Made by a program: the position numbers and the translations under genes. Positions 11,701 through 18,718 of a stretch of 64,000 bases of DNA are shown here, one piece after another. This stretch comes from Bacteroidales bacterium (lineage in GTDB: Bacteria; Bacteroidota; Bacteroidia; Bacteroidales; UBA1715). The stretch spans positions 248,001 to 312,000 of the forward strand of contig JADKDL010000002.1 of assembly GCA_016714605.1 (NCBI GenBank), given 5' to 3'. The stretch's first letter is position 1. Every line of letters starts with the position of its first letter. The notes below the pieces were generated by a model that did no database searches, was not told where the DNA came from, and saw only the letters and a program-made list of their open reading frames with translations.

Positions 11701-12664
11701 TAATTATTTTGGTTTAGATTCTTTGCAATATAAAGTTTGTGATAAAGATATGAATTGTAGTTCTGCTTGGGCTTTTTTTAGCATTGAAAGTGATAATGAC
11801 CAGCCATTAATCCCCGACTTTACCTTATCTTCAATTTTGGAAGATAGTCAATTGCAAATTTCGATATCTTCTAGAGTTTCCGGAATTGGTGATGGAGGAA
11901 TTGTTTTTTCAATTCATCAACAATCTATTAATGGAACAGTTTCTATATCTAATATTGGAGACTTGACGTATATACCTAGGTTAGATTTTTATGGAACAGA
12001 CAATTTTACAATCAAAGTCTGTGATGTTGACAATGATTGCGACTTCGCAATAGTGACTGCTATTGTCGAGCCTGTTGATGATAGTCCTATAGCAGTAAAT
12101 GATACGATTTTATCTATATTCGAAAAAACAACTGCTGCTGGTAATGTGCAAACAAATGATAAATCTTTAGGTGACGTCCCGCTCTATTATACTGCAACTT
12201 CACAAGCCACTAAGGGAGTATTTAAACTTGAAACTTCTGGTGTTTTTGAATACACTGCATTTGCAAATGTTTCGGGTCGAGATTCTGTAAATTATAGAGT
12301 TTGCGATGCTGATGGAGATTGCTCAGTCGCTAAAGTTTTCTTTACTGTAGTAAATTTAAATGATAGACCAGTTGTTAAAGGTGAATCTGTAGTAATAAAT
12401 GAAGATCAATTAATAGAAGGATTTAATTTATTATCAAATGATGTTGATTTAGATGGCGATTTGATTAAATTATCGACTACTGCGATTGTATTGCCAAAAA
12501 ATGGTACTGTAAAATTCTTTACAGATGGTTTGATTAATTACACACCTGCTTTGAATTTTTACGGAAAAGATTCTTTACAATATCAAGTATGCGATAATGT
12601 CATTCCTAATTTATGTAGTTTAGGCTGGTTTAATGTAACTGTCAATCCCGTAAATGATGCCTAA
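2765..12664 (+). CDS. Giant tandem-repeat surface adhesin, N-terminal part
   Basis: 3,299 residues with an N-terminal signal peptide (hydrophobic core about residues 6-19, cleavage after 'FSQ'). Residues ~25-270 form a start domain with the motif 'DPNNDGFIS'; residues ~280-930 hold Ig-like modules; from ~935 on there are about 24 tandem repeats of ~85-100 residues. Each repeat runs roughly NEDxxxxGxVxxNDxGLGDGGxxF ... GxFxYTPxxNYFGxDxFxYxVCDxDxDCSxAxV, the tandem-95/cadherin-like pattern of calcium-stabilised adhesins. The reading frame stops at 12662-12664 in mid-repeat boundary ('VNDA'), and the next repeat continues at once in another frame at 12654, so this and the following entry are almost certainly one gene of ~4,980 codons (2765-17708). 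It heads an operon with PorP/SprF and a PorE-like gene, the arrangement of SprB-type gliding or attachment adhesins. Confidence 0.9.
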   Translation: MNLIRLYLFLLSFVLTFHIFSQTPGLIYKSADAVGKLVLDPNNDGFISKTKTGFFGEDVVQSELPFVPLVHVGKEPSYDLKTNVGNASLNIIDTENRQSYFVYYNSVKKNLCFRVRLDALSSSNMSYSVLVDTDKSFGIDGVEVDKNAVPNNLGFEIEINFHSELGLQLFNIDGTVSPQGLFTKRIAPALVSQISYAYTNNNSNPDFFYDFYISVDTLTKYISGLTSNTPIRLALASSNSSSSILFPNSIVDIAGVNDGAYEYNYDFILKKIILKSPFVTLNTINNGVNVRTECSTITSPILTTSSIIDGTLSLENNPSEITVYVNGVSFGKTNTIYSGYWSLPISGLKENDLITAVSKAYGKSESYPGCNQVLVKSCVSKSSKPTTVSKLPLNKGVKISTASSIGSVVRLYDKSHKLVQISGLSLSNPYITKVANEVVSFECTTSGCFPAELYYATVQETGKCESDTYVFCDFATEGISESPVLYVTPSGVGKSISGSGINNSVVEVFVNDEYKGFAEVLTSSWTFNFDKNLSNCDVITLYQIEKNACRSLPLTYKISSRAIAPIVDDIKCVSTTGESVKVQGTVLYDYTTEVDVYINDIKSTSTFVTYNGVWQTGIFVKPGDFVYARAKNENYCLSESFFSSKKTIGMKDINIPSITSSLKQGDTQIIGTGAYNETITVYIDNLAIKTTLPIIVSNSGEWKVTGLSTELLKTGAKVTATSTGKFTCESLHSQAAYVSCVEPISNIVLSPSSIETCAGAEFSISLSTSQKDVVYQVYRGNPVLGGVFLGASQVGTGLSMTINNITSTLSGEIFILATNVYSKDCFSVIDTKVQYVALKAPNSNLVFSANNFCEGKNALVTLYKSEKDVLYTLRNNSDNTVVGTTLLGTGSDITIEIPLTKTMQFNMLAQHPTTECKSVNNVRPTAKMFDCSVNTIPIAKDDTYTVKEEYILYINPLDNDVSVSQLYISNILTYPTKGSLIKISDSRLQYVSKTDYYGTDFLIYEVSDRNVPSYSSQAVVFINITNDDDSPNALNDTFNLKEDAQIEGSIRINDLFLGDVPVTFTVLDDCKHGKLILSTDGWVKYTPVADFWGLDFFKYQVCDKDGDCSSATVYFDVSSVNYIPVANNDNYVINEDASLLKNIFSNDVGYGDGIKTFEVIYPQENVGELHVAKNGDLEYYPLINFNGSFSFTYSVCDNDDQCTQGTVKITINPVSDLPVASDDYFGTIPNVLFLGDVSINDYKSPEVPNTFVLKKDVLDGDLLFYSDGSFSFVLTNEIFETPLYGDFTFEYEICDKDNDCSTASCTINVKEDDFFPTAKNDNTPTINEDNISFGFVLDNDLDLLDVPITVTTIEYAENGTFILKNDGSFQYKPIPNFHGKDFAVYQICDADNDCSTATVFFTIEAENDEPSAMNDIFNVDEDIELKNNVLINDNGYGDGIKSITLIENPKYGSINLNNEGNFSYIPNKDFYGKDGFIYKLCDIHDECDNATVSIDVKSITDIAVAVDDSFNGTEESLLYGDVSSNDLGTNELGLVFKLDVNTYRGEILLQPNGEYVYEPLADFFGSDSFTYKICNSTNVCTDFATVLLSIENVNDKPIANNYIIASVLEDKGWSGSLKDNNTGLGDGGIIYSISKNAKFGTVKLLYDGFCTYTPNENYFGEDSFEYQVCDVDGECSGAIVYFTIVAVDDTVIAKNDIVPSFNEDTNATYNVSLNDEGFGDGGLVFSVSENPLHGQVDINSLTGVINYTPSANYNGTDGFKYKVCDKDNDCSIASVQLNIASVNDSPIANVDLFSTNEDTKLLGSVANNDILSGDGVHTFVVSTGVLHGVLEFQSNGSFTYTPTSKYSGTDMFVYQLCDSDPECVTAQVNLNISSVNHEPIAVNDVILPSDEDVKIFGNVSLNDSGLEDGGLSFEVTEIPKNGSVELNNSTGDFIFTPKPNYSGVDKFSYSVCDEDNDCDSAIVSLTVLSVNDSPEAVKDIIPAFNEDSNISGSVAFNDKGLGDGGISFTIVSFVKNGLVLLNEIDGSFTYTPNRNFFGKDSLLYRVCDISGDCSTTSVIFTILSVDDIPVAKNDTIAPIKEDASISGNLSKIVSGLGDGGIAYSVLKTVVNGSLIFNNTTGAYTYTPNANFYGSDSFTYKVCDADPDPDCAQANVNFTIESVDEFPVAVADVIPAFNEDGYVTADVIWNDTGLGDGGLNFNIVKNVTKGVLVFNPTTGNFTYTPTKNYFGTDFFDYQICDIDNNCSTARVSFTINEVDDVPVPTNDVIVPFNEDTFITGNVSLNDAGLGDGGIKYKIITSVLNGGVLLDSLTGSFTYTPNVNYFGTDNFEYQICDLDKDCASAKVSLTVLSVDDRVEARADTIPAFNEDGVKNGNVSLNDIGLGDGGLVFSIVENASNGVVLLNTTSGAFTYTPKPNFYGTDVFKYNVCDLDIDCSSASVLLFVNAINDKPVCKNDIFSLSEDGFLTNNVALNDDGLGDGGLKFLITKNVDNGVLNFNVSTGEFTYTPKANFFGTDNFVYSVYDMNKDSSFASVSFTILSVNDVPIAENDFISPFNEEGTASGSVAVNDLGMGDGGLKYTIKSNVANGVLNLNSSNGTFSYTPKPNHYGIDGFEYKVCDINIECDSAFVYLTVLSVDDNPIAVVDNFPPMLEDNTLNGNVSTNDIGLGDAPIVFSRVTDVSSGTLVFNTDGTFTYKPKQDYFGLDQFRYKVCDRDNQCKEENVNITINSVDDIPVAVNDNFMTAEGVSTTGSVGLNDIGKGDGGIVYSLLSSVSSGELIFNNGVFKYTPKPAFNGSVQFKYTICDSDGDCDTADVSIVVSSVDNMPVAIDDIINQFFEDASISGDVATNDSGLGDGGIVYSVVDYVDNGTLNLDAIGTFSFVPFTDYFGTDSFKYQVCDADGDCDTATVSFTIVPVNDDPLATVDMFPNLKEDQQFTLSLSNNDTGLGDGGIIYTISTPARNAVVTLQSNGTLLYVPKPNYFGLDSLQYKVCDKDMNCSSAWAFFSIESDNDQPLIPDFTLSSILEDSQLQISISSRVSGIGDGGIVFSIHQQSINGTVSISNIGDLTYIPRLDFYGTDNFTIKVCDVDNDCDFAIVTAIVEPVDDSPIAVNDTILSIFEKTTAAGNVQTNDKSLGDVPLYYTATSQATKGVFKLETSGVFEYTAFANVSGRDSVNYRVCDADGDCSVAKVFFTVVNLNDRPVVKGESVVINEDQLIEGFNLLSNDVDLDGDLIKLSTTAIVLPKNGTVKFFTDGLINYTPALNFYGKDSLQYQVCDNVIPNLCSLGWFNVTVNPVNDA

Positions 12665-15600
12665 ATCATTAAATGATACAATTGAATTAAATGAAGATGA
12701 AAGTATAGTTGGCTATAATTTTATTTCTAATGATTTTGATGTAGAGGGAAATGCTATCGTTGTAAGTATAAATCCAGTTTCTAATGTTAGAAATGGAAAG
12801 GCATTATTATATGCAACCGGACTTGTTGAATATACCCCTATTAAAGATTTTAATGGGATAGATTCTTTAGAATATCAAATTTGTGATAATGGTTCTCCTA
12901 TAGCATGTAGTTCTGCAAAAATATACTTTAAGGTAAAAAGTGTAAATGATGCTCCTGTAGCTAAACGTAATATATTTACACTGAATGAAGATGCTATAGA
13001 CGCTTCCATTAATTTATTATTGAATGATTCAGATATTGAAAATGATGCTATTATAATCAAAACTATTCCAGTAGTTGATGCAAAAAATGGTAGTGTTGTA
13101 ATTAATGCAAATGGAATATTAGAATATATACCAAATATCAATTTTTATGGTAGAGATACTTTAGTATATGAAATTTGCGATACCGGTTTATATAGAAAAT
13201 GTGATACTGCAATTGTATATATTAATGTAATTTCAATTAATGATAGACCTTTAGTAGTTGGAGAAAATTATATTCTTAATGAAGATGAATCGATATTGAA
13301 TGTTAATTTACTTGAAAATGATACTGATATTGAAAATAATTCGCTTTTAATAAATACTGTAGCATTAGATCAAACACAAAACGGACAATTGTTCATATAT
13401 CAAAATGGAGAGTTTAGTTATTTCCCTAATAAAGATTTCAACGGCTCAGATCGTTTCGTCTATGAAGTATGCGACAACGGAATACCATCTTTATGTAGTT
13501 TTGATACTGTAGCTATTACAGTTACTCCTACAAATGATAAACCGATTGCAGTACCCGATTTTGAATACATTGAACCGGGAGGTGAAATTCTTGTTGTAGA
13601 TGTACAACATAACGATTTCGATGTAGATAATTTGCTTTTGAAAACATCAATAGTAGACAGTCCTAAATATGGTTCTGTTTTAGTACTAAATTCAGATAGT
13701 ATTGTGTATGTTTCACACATTACATACGAAGGTTTTGACACCGTTGTATATCAAGTTTGCGACGATGCTCTTATTTCCCTATGTGATACTACTCAGTTAA
13801 TTATAAGTACTGTATCAGGAGAATTGCCTCCTGTATTAGGAGATGATGTTGTTGTTTTGCAAGAAGATAAAAGTACTTTTATTAAAGTGTTATCTAATGA
13901 TTATGACCCGAATGGAGATCCTTTAAATCTAACATTAGTAAAACCTCCTTTGAATGGAATTGCAATTATAGATTCAAATAAAGATATTTTATATACTCCA
14001 AAGCTTAATTTTTATGGAATAGATTCCTTTTATTATGAAGCATGTGATACTACATTTATTCCATTATGCAGTTCTGCAAAAGTATTAATTTGGGTTCAAA
14101 ATATTAACGACAAACCAATTGCTGAAGATGATAATCTTTCTGTAAACGAGGGTGACTCAATTGTTGCTTATAATTTATTGGAGAATGATATTGATTTTGA
14201 TAAAAATCAATTACTTATAAGTATCAATCCTGTGGTATCTGTTGAAAATGGAAGCTTGAAAATTTCTTCTGACGGTTCGTTTTCATATAAACCCAATCCT
14301 TTTTTTAATGGTCAAGATAATTTCACCTATAGATTATGCGATAATGGAACTCCCGTACTTTGCGATACAGGAGTGGTTTCTATTAATGTAATAAATGTAT
14401 TTGATGCACCTGTAGCAGTTAATGATACAATTCTAATTTTAGAAGAAGAAGAGATACAATTCTTTGATGTGCTTCTTAATGATATAGATATTGATGGTAC
14501 TGGAATTACTATTAATACCAATCCTGTGTCTTTTTCTGGTAAGGGAAAGGTAAGTATTTCGCCACAGGGATTGTTGAATTTTACTGCTGCAAAGAACTAT
14601 TTTGGACATGCTATTGTACAATATGAAATATGTAATTTGATAAGTCCTTCACTTTGTAATATAGGTCAAATTCATATCTATATTGGCAATACTAATGATG
14701 CACCTATAGCTGTTGAAGATGTTTATTTTTTTGATGAAAACTTTACAGTTTCAGAGAATTTAATAGACAATGATATTGATCCTGATGAAGATGAACTCGC
14801 GTTGAGTATACTGCCAGTCATTAGCCCAGTTAATGGTAATTTAACCCTTTTCTCTGATGGAGGATTTGAATATATACCTTTACAAAACTTTAGCGGTATA
14901 GATTCTTTTCAATACAGTGTGTGTGATAATTACTTACCTAGAATGTGCGATACTGGAACGGTAATACTTAATATCCAACCTTTAAACGATGCTCCCGAAG
15001 CATCGAATTATACTATAGTTGGAGAAGAGGATAACATTCTTTCTGGTAATCTTCTTTCTAGCGTTTTCGATCAAGATAGTTATAATTTTCAATTTTCTTT
15101 AGTTGATAATAGCTCTAATGGAGAAGTTTTACTTACTGAAAATGCTGAATTTACATTTAATCCACATTTAGATTTTAATGGTCTTGAAATTATAAAATAT
15201 TCTGTTTGTGATGATGGTATTCCTGTTAAGTGCGATACAGCATCAATTATTATTACAGTAACTCCGATACCAGATGCCCCAAGAGTTCTTGTTGATACTA
15301 CCATATATTATGTAACCTCTAAAGATGTTATTAAGCATAAGGTTACAGCATATGATCCTGAAAATGATGATTTTGATGTAGTTAGCATATCTTATAAGTC
15401 GGGTACTGGAAAAGTAACCGGACTTTTTGATGGTGATTCTACGGTTTCATACACTCCTACACTTGGGGTAGATGAAACAGATACCGTTGTTTTTGTTGTA
15501 TGCGATGCTGTTGGTTTTTGTTCAGAAGTAGTAGTTATTTACATTGTAAGTTTAGATAATGTAAAATTTGTTACTAATAATGATGATTTCTCAATATTTG

Positions 15601-17708
15601 AAGATAATATTGGATATTTCAATTTATTAGCAAATGACTATAATGTTGCTTTACAGCAGGTAGATTTAAGAATTATTGAAGAACCAAAGAATGCTTCTGT
15701 ATTGATAATTAATAATGATTCTGTAAAAATTACCCCATTCACTAATTTTTATGGAGTTGATACACTTATTTATCAGGTTTGTTCAGAAAGCAATCCTGAT
15801 ATTTGCGATACTGCTATATGTGTAATAACAGTTGCTTCTCAGAACGATGCTCCTATTTTAAGTAAGCAAGTAATAAATCATACAGTGAGAAGTGATAGGG
15901 AATTTAAATTGAAAATTTCTGCCACCGATCCCGATAGGGATGAAATTGATGTAATAGAACTTCAAAGTCAAACTGGAAAATATAAAATTTCAGGGTTTGA
16001 TGACAATGATACAGCTATAAAAATTTTACCAATAAGTTCATTTGTTGATAATGATACTATTAGGGTTTCTGTATGCGATGTTTATGATTTCTGTGTTCCT
16101 CAAACAATTATTATATCATATTCGGAAGTAAATGTTGCACCTATTGCAGTTAATGATACGATAGAACTTATTGAGGATAATATTATTTCTATCTATAATA
16201 TTGTTGAAAATGATATTGATCAAAATCTTGATAAGTTAGAGATTGTGTTTATAAAAGAGGCAAAACATGGAGTTGTAAAAAGCATTTCTGATAGTTCAAT
16301 TTCATATATTCCTAATTCAAATTTTCATGGAAAAGATTCTGTTGATTATTTTGTTTGTGATCAGGCACCTGAGTGTAGATTTGGCAGGATATATTTTATT
16401 GTTTCTCCTGTAAATGATCCTCCTAGATTTAAAGACTCTATCTATGTTATTGATGTTTTGTTGGATACTGATACAACATATTGTGAGGTTAATAGTACTG
16501 TAACTGATAGTGAAGGTGATATTTGGTATATCTCAAATATTACTGAACCTAAACATGGTGAGTTGTATTTAGATAATATTAGTAATTGTTTTAGATATGT
16601 TTCTCCTTCTAAATTTATTGAAAATGATAGTATCTACGTTGCTGTGAAAGATAGTTTTGGAGCTGCTGATTCAGCTTTATTTGTCTTTAAGATACATCCT
16701 CCTGATCCTAATAAAGTACCAATTGCAAACAATGATTTTTTCCATGTATTTTCTAAAGACACAATTCTTTCTGTTTTAGATAATGATATTCTTACTATTG
16801 GGTTTACAATAAAACTGAAGTCAAATCTTGAAAAAATTGTTTTGCAAACAAACAAAAGTATTTTATATAAGCCCGAATTAGCTGCTTGTGGTTTATATTC
16901 AATTGAATATAGCTTATGTAATTCTTACGACTCTTGTACTGATGCAAAAGTTTATATTCAAGTAACGCCTAAAGATTCAGATGGAGATATGATTCCTGAT
17001 TTTATTGAACAAATGAGTAATAGTGAAATTATCAAAATTCCAGTAATTTCTGGAACATTAAATTCCAATAAAGACAGTGATTTTGATGGTATTCCTGATT
17101 ATTTAGATTTAGACTCTGATAATGATGGTATTAAAGATAGCTACGAATCAGGAATAGTTATTTCAGGATGTGATTACACTCTAAGAGACTCTGATAAAGA
17201 TCTTACACCTGATTATCTGGATTTAGACTCAGATAATGATTTAATTGCCGATGCAATTGAATTAGGAAATAGTGCTACAGGATATCCTATAGATACTGAT
17301 ACAGACACAATTCCAGACTATCTTGATTTAGATTCTGATAATGATGGAAAGCTTGATTTAGATGAAGGTGTTTTAGATTGTGATAGAGATGGAATACAAA
17401 ATTATATTGATAATAATGACGAGTGTGATTTTGTGTTTATTCCAGATATGTTTACCCCGAATGGAGATGGTTATAATGACTATTTCAGAATAGATGGGTT
17501 AGAAGATTTTCCTGAGAATTATTTAATCATTTATAATAGATGGGAACATATTGTTTATGAAAAAGAAAATTATGAAAATGACTGGAATGGCTTTGCTACT
17601 AGTGCTTTAATTGATGGAAGTAAATTACCTGAAGGAACTTATTTTTATATATTAGAGTTAAAATCAATAGAAAAAGTCTTTAAAGGTTCTGTTTATATTA
17701 AAAAATAA
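12654..17708 (+). CDS. Giant surface adhesin, C-terminal part with T9SS type B sorting domain
   Basis: 1,684 residues continuing the preceding repeat array in another frame; the apparent start (ATGATG at 12654) has no signal peptide and is not a credible independent start. About 15 further repeats, now mostly of a variant with 'LLxNDxDxD' and 'CDNGxPxxC', are followed by thrombospondin type 3-like calcium loops (around nucleotides 16980-17420, repeated 'DxDxDGIPDYLDLDSDND') and a C-terminal gliding-motility-associated domain (nucleotides ~17435-17705, beginning 'FIPDMFTPNGDGYND' and ending 'GSVYIKK'). That last domain is the type B signal recognised by the type IX secretion system, whose substrates depend on a PorP/SprF protein; one is encoded six bases downstream. 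The product is inferred to be exported and attached to the cell surface. Confidence 0.9.
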   Translation: MMPKSLNDTIELNEDESIVGYNFISNDFDVEGNAIVVSINPVSNVRNGKALLYATGLVEYTPIKDFNGIDSLEYQICDNGSPIACSSAKIYFKVKSVNDAPVAKRNIFTLNEDAIDASINLLLNDSDIENDAIIIKTIPVVDAKNGSVVINANGILEYIPNINFYGRDTLVYEICDTGLYRKCDTAIVYINVISINDRPLVVGENYILNEDESILNVNLLENDTDIENNSLLINTVALDQTQNGQLFIYQNGEFSYFPNKDFNGSDRFVYEVCDNGIPSLCSFDTVAITVTPTNDKPIAVPDFEYIEPGGEILVVDVQHNDFDVDNLLLKTSIVDSPKYGSVLVLNSDSIVYVSHITYEGFDTVVYQVCDDALISLCDTTQLIISTVSGELPPVLGDDVVVLQEDKSTFIKVLSNDYDPNGDPLNLTLVKPPLNGIAIIDSNKDILYTPKLNFYGIDSFYYEACDTTFIPLCSSAKVLIWVQNINDKPIAEDDNLSVNEGDSIVAYNLLENDIDFDKNQLLISINPVVSVENGSLKISSDGSFSYKPNPFFNGQDNFTYRLCDNGTPVLCDTGVVSINVINVFDAPVAVNDTILILEEEEIQFFDVLLNDIDIDGTGITINTNPVSFSGKGKVSISPQGLLNFTAAKNYFGHAIVQYEICNLISPSLCNIGQIHIYIGNTNDAPIAVEDVYFFDENFTVSENLIDNDIDPDEDELALSILPVISPVNGNLTLFSDGGFEYIPLQNFSGIDSFQYSVCDNYLPRMCDTGTVILNIQPLNDAPEASNYTIVGEEDNILSGNLLSSVFDQDSYNFQFSLVDNSSNGEVLLTENAEFTFNPHLDFNGLEIIKYSVCDDGIPVKCDTASIIITVTPIPDAPRVLVDTTIYYVTSKDVIKHKVTAYDPENDDFDVVSISYKSGTGKVTGLFDGDSTVSYTPTLGVDETDTVVFVVCDAVGFCSEVVVIYIVSLDNVKFVTNNDDFSIFEDNIGYFNLLANDYNVALQQVDLRIIEEPKNASVLIINNDSVKITPFTNFYGVDTLIYQVCSESNPDICDTAICVITVASQNDAPILSKQVINHTVRSDREFKLKISATDPDRDEIDVIELQSQTGKYKISGFDDNDTAIKILPISSFVDNDTIRVSVCDVYDFCVPQTIIISYSEVNVAPIAVNDTIELIEDNIISIYNIVENDIDQNLDKLEIVFIKEAKHGVVKSISDSSISYIPNSNFHGKDSVDYFVCDQAPECRFGRIYFIVSPVNDPPRFKDSIYVIDVLLDTDTTYCEVNSTVTDSEGDIWYISNITEPKHGELYLDNISNCFRYVSPSKFIENDSIYVAVKDSFGAADSALFVFKIHPPDPNKVPIANNDFFHVFSKDTILSVLDNDILTIGFTIKLKSNLEKIVLQTNKSILYKPELAACGLYSIEYSLCNSYDSCTDAKVYIQVTPKDSDGDMIPDFIEQMSNSEIIKIPVISGTLNSNKDSDFDGIPDYLDLDSDNDGIKDSYESGIVISGCDYTLRDSDKDLTPDYLDLDSDNDLIADAIELGNSATGYPIDTDTDTIPDYLDLDSDNDGKLDLDEGVLDCDRDGIQNYIDNNDECDFVFIPDMFTPNGDGYNDYFRIDGLEDFPENYLIIYNRWEHIVYEKENYENDWNGFATSALIDGSKLPEGTYFYILELKSIEKVFKGSVYIKK

Positions 17709-17714
17709 TTTATA

Positions 17715-18656
17715 ATGATAGTAATTAGATTTAAGAATACTTTGCGTTGTTTGATTATACTCTTTATTTCTGTAAATTTTAGTAGTTACGGACAACAAGA
17801 TCCTATGTATGCTCAATATATGTTCAACACATTAGCAATTAATCCTGCTTATGCGGGATCACAAAATTACTTAAGTGCACTTTTGCTTAGCAGGCATCAA
17901 TGGGTAGGTTTTGAAGGCGCTCCTTCAACTCAAAATCTCACAATTCATTCACCGATTAGAAATCAAAAATCAGCTTTCGGTTTTAGTTATGTGCATGATA
18001 AAATTGGACCCACAACGCAGAATATTGTTTATGTTGATTATGCTTATAAAATAAAATTTAGCGAAAGCGTATTTTTATCTTTAGGTCTTAGAGGCGGTGC
18101 TTCTGTTTATAATATCGATTTTACTGATGTTAAAACAGACCAACAAGAAATTACACCAACAGCAAACAAAATATCTAGTGATATTTTGCCTAATTTTGGT
18201 GGAGGTGTTTTTCTTCAATCTGAAGGTTTTTATTTAGGTATTTCCGTGCCTAAAATATTAAAAAATAAATTAAATTCTGGATATATTGACAGTGCAGGAA
18301 ACGGTTATTTAGAAAGACATTATTTTCTTATAAGTGGTTTGATTTTTAGTCTTTCGGAAACAGTTAAGTTTAAACCAACAACACTAATAAAGTATGTTAA
18401 TGGCACCCCAATTTCAATTGATGTGTCTGCTAATATGTTGTTTAATGAAAAACTATGGGTAGGTGTTTTATACAAAATTCAAGATGCAATAGGTGTTAAT
18501 TTTCAATATGTTTTTGATAACAGCTTAAAATTTGGATATGCGGTAGATTTTTCTTTAAGTCCTATTAGAAGTCATTCAAAGGGTAGTCATGAATTTGTAA
18601 TTGGCTTCAATTTTAATTTTAAACAGAATAAAATAATTTCACCTAGATATTTCTAA
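17715..18656 (+). CDS. PorP/SprF family type IX secretion membrane protein
   Basis: A 313-residue outer-membrane beta-barrel protein. It has a signal peptide (hydrophobic residues ~10-22, cleavage near 'SSYGQ') followed at once by the family hallmark 'QDPMYAQYMFNTLAINPAYAGS', then 'LSRHQWVGFEGAP' and alternating amphipathic strands to the C-terminus. In Flavobacterium johnsoniae SprF is needed for secretion of the adhesin SprB, and PorP/SprF paralogues generally accompany type B-signal substrates. Position directly behind the giant adhesin argues that it is the dedicated partner for that protein. Length and motifs are normal and the frame is intact. Confidence 0.95.
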   Translation: MIVIRFKNTLRCLIILFISVNFSSYGQQDPMYAQYMFNTLAINPAYAGSQNYLSALLLSRHQWVGFEGAPSTQNLTIHSPIRNQKSAFGFSYVHDKIGPTTQNIVYVDYAYKIKFSESVFLSLGLRGGASVYNIDFTDVKTDQQEITPTANKISSDILPNFGGGVFLQSEGFYLGISVPKILKNKLNSGYIDSAGNGYLERHYFLISGLIFSLSETVKFKPTTLIKYVNGTPISIDVSANMLFNEKLWVGVLYKIQDAIGVNFQYVFDNSLKFGYAVDFSLSPIRSHSKGSHEFVIGFNFNFKQNKIISPRYF

Positions 18657-18718
18657 TAATATTTTATATTTGCCTTTGTTTATATTTATTTTGAATAAAA
18701 TTAGAATATACTTATATA

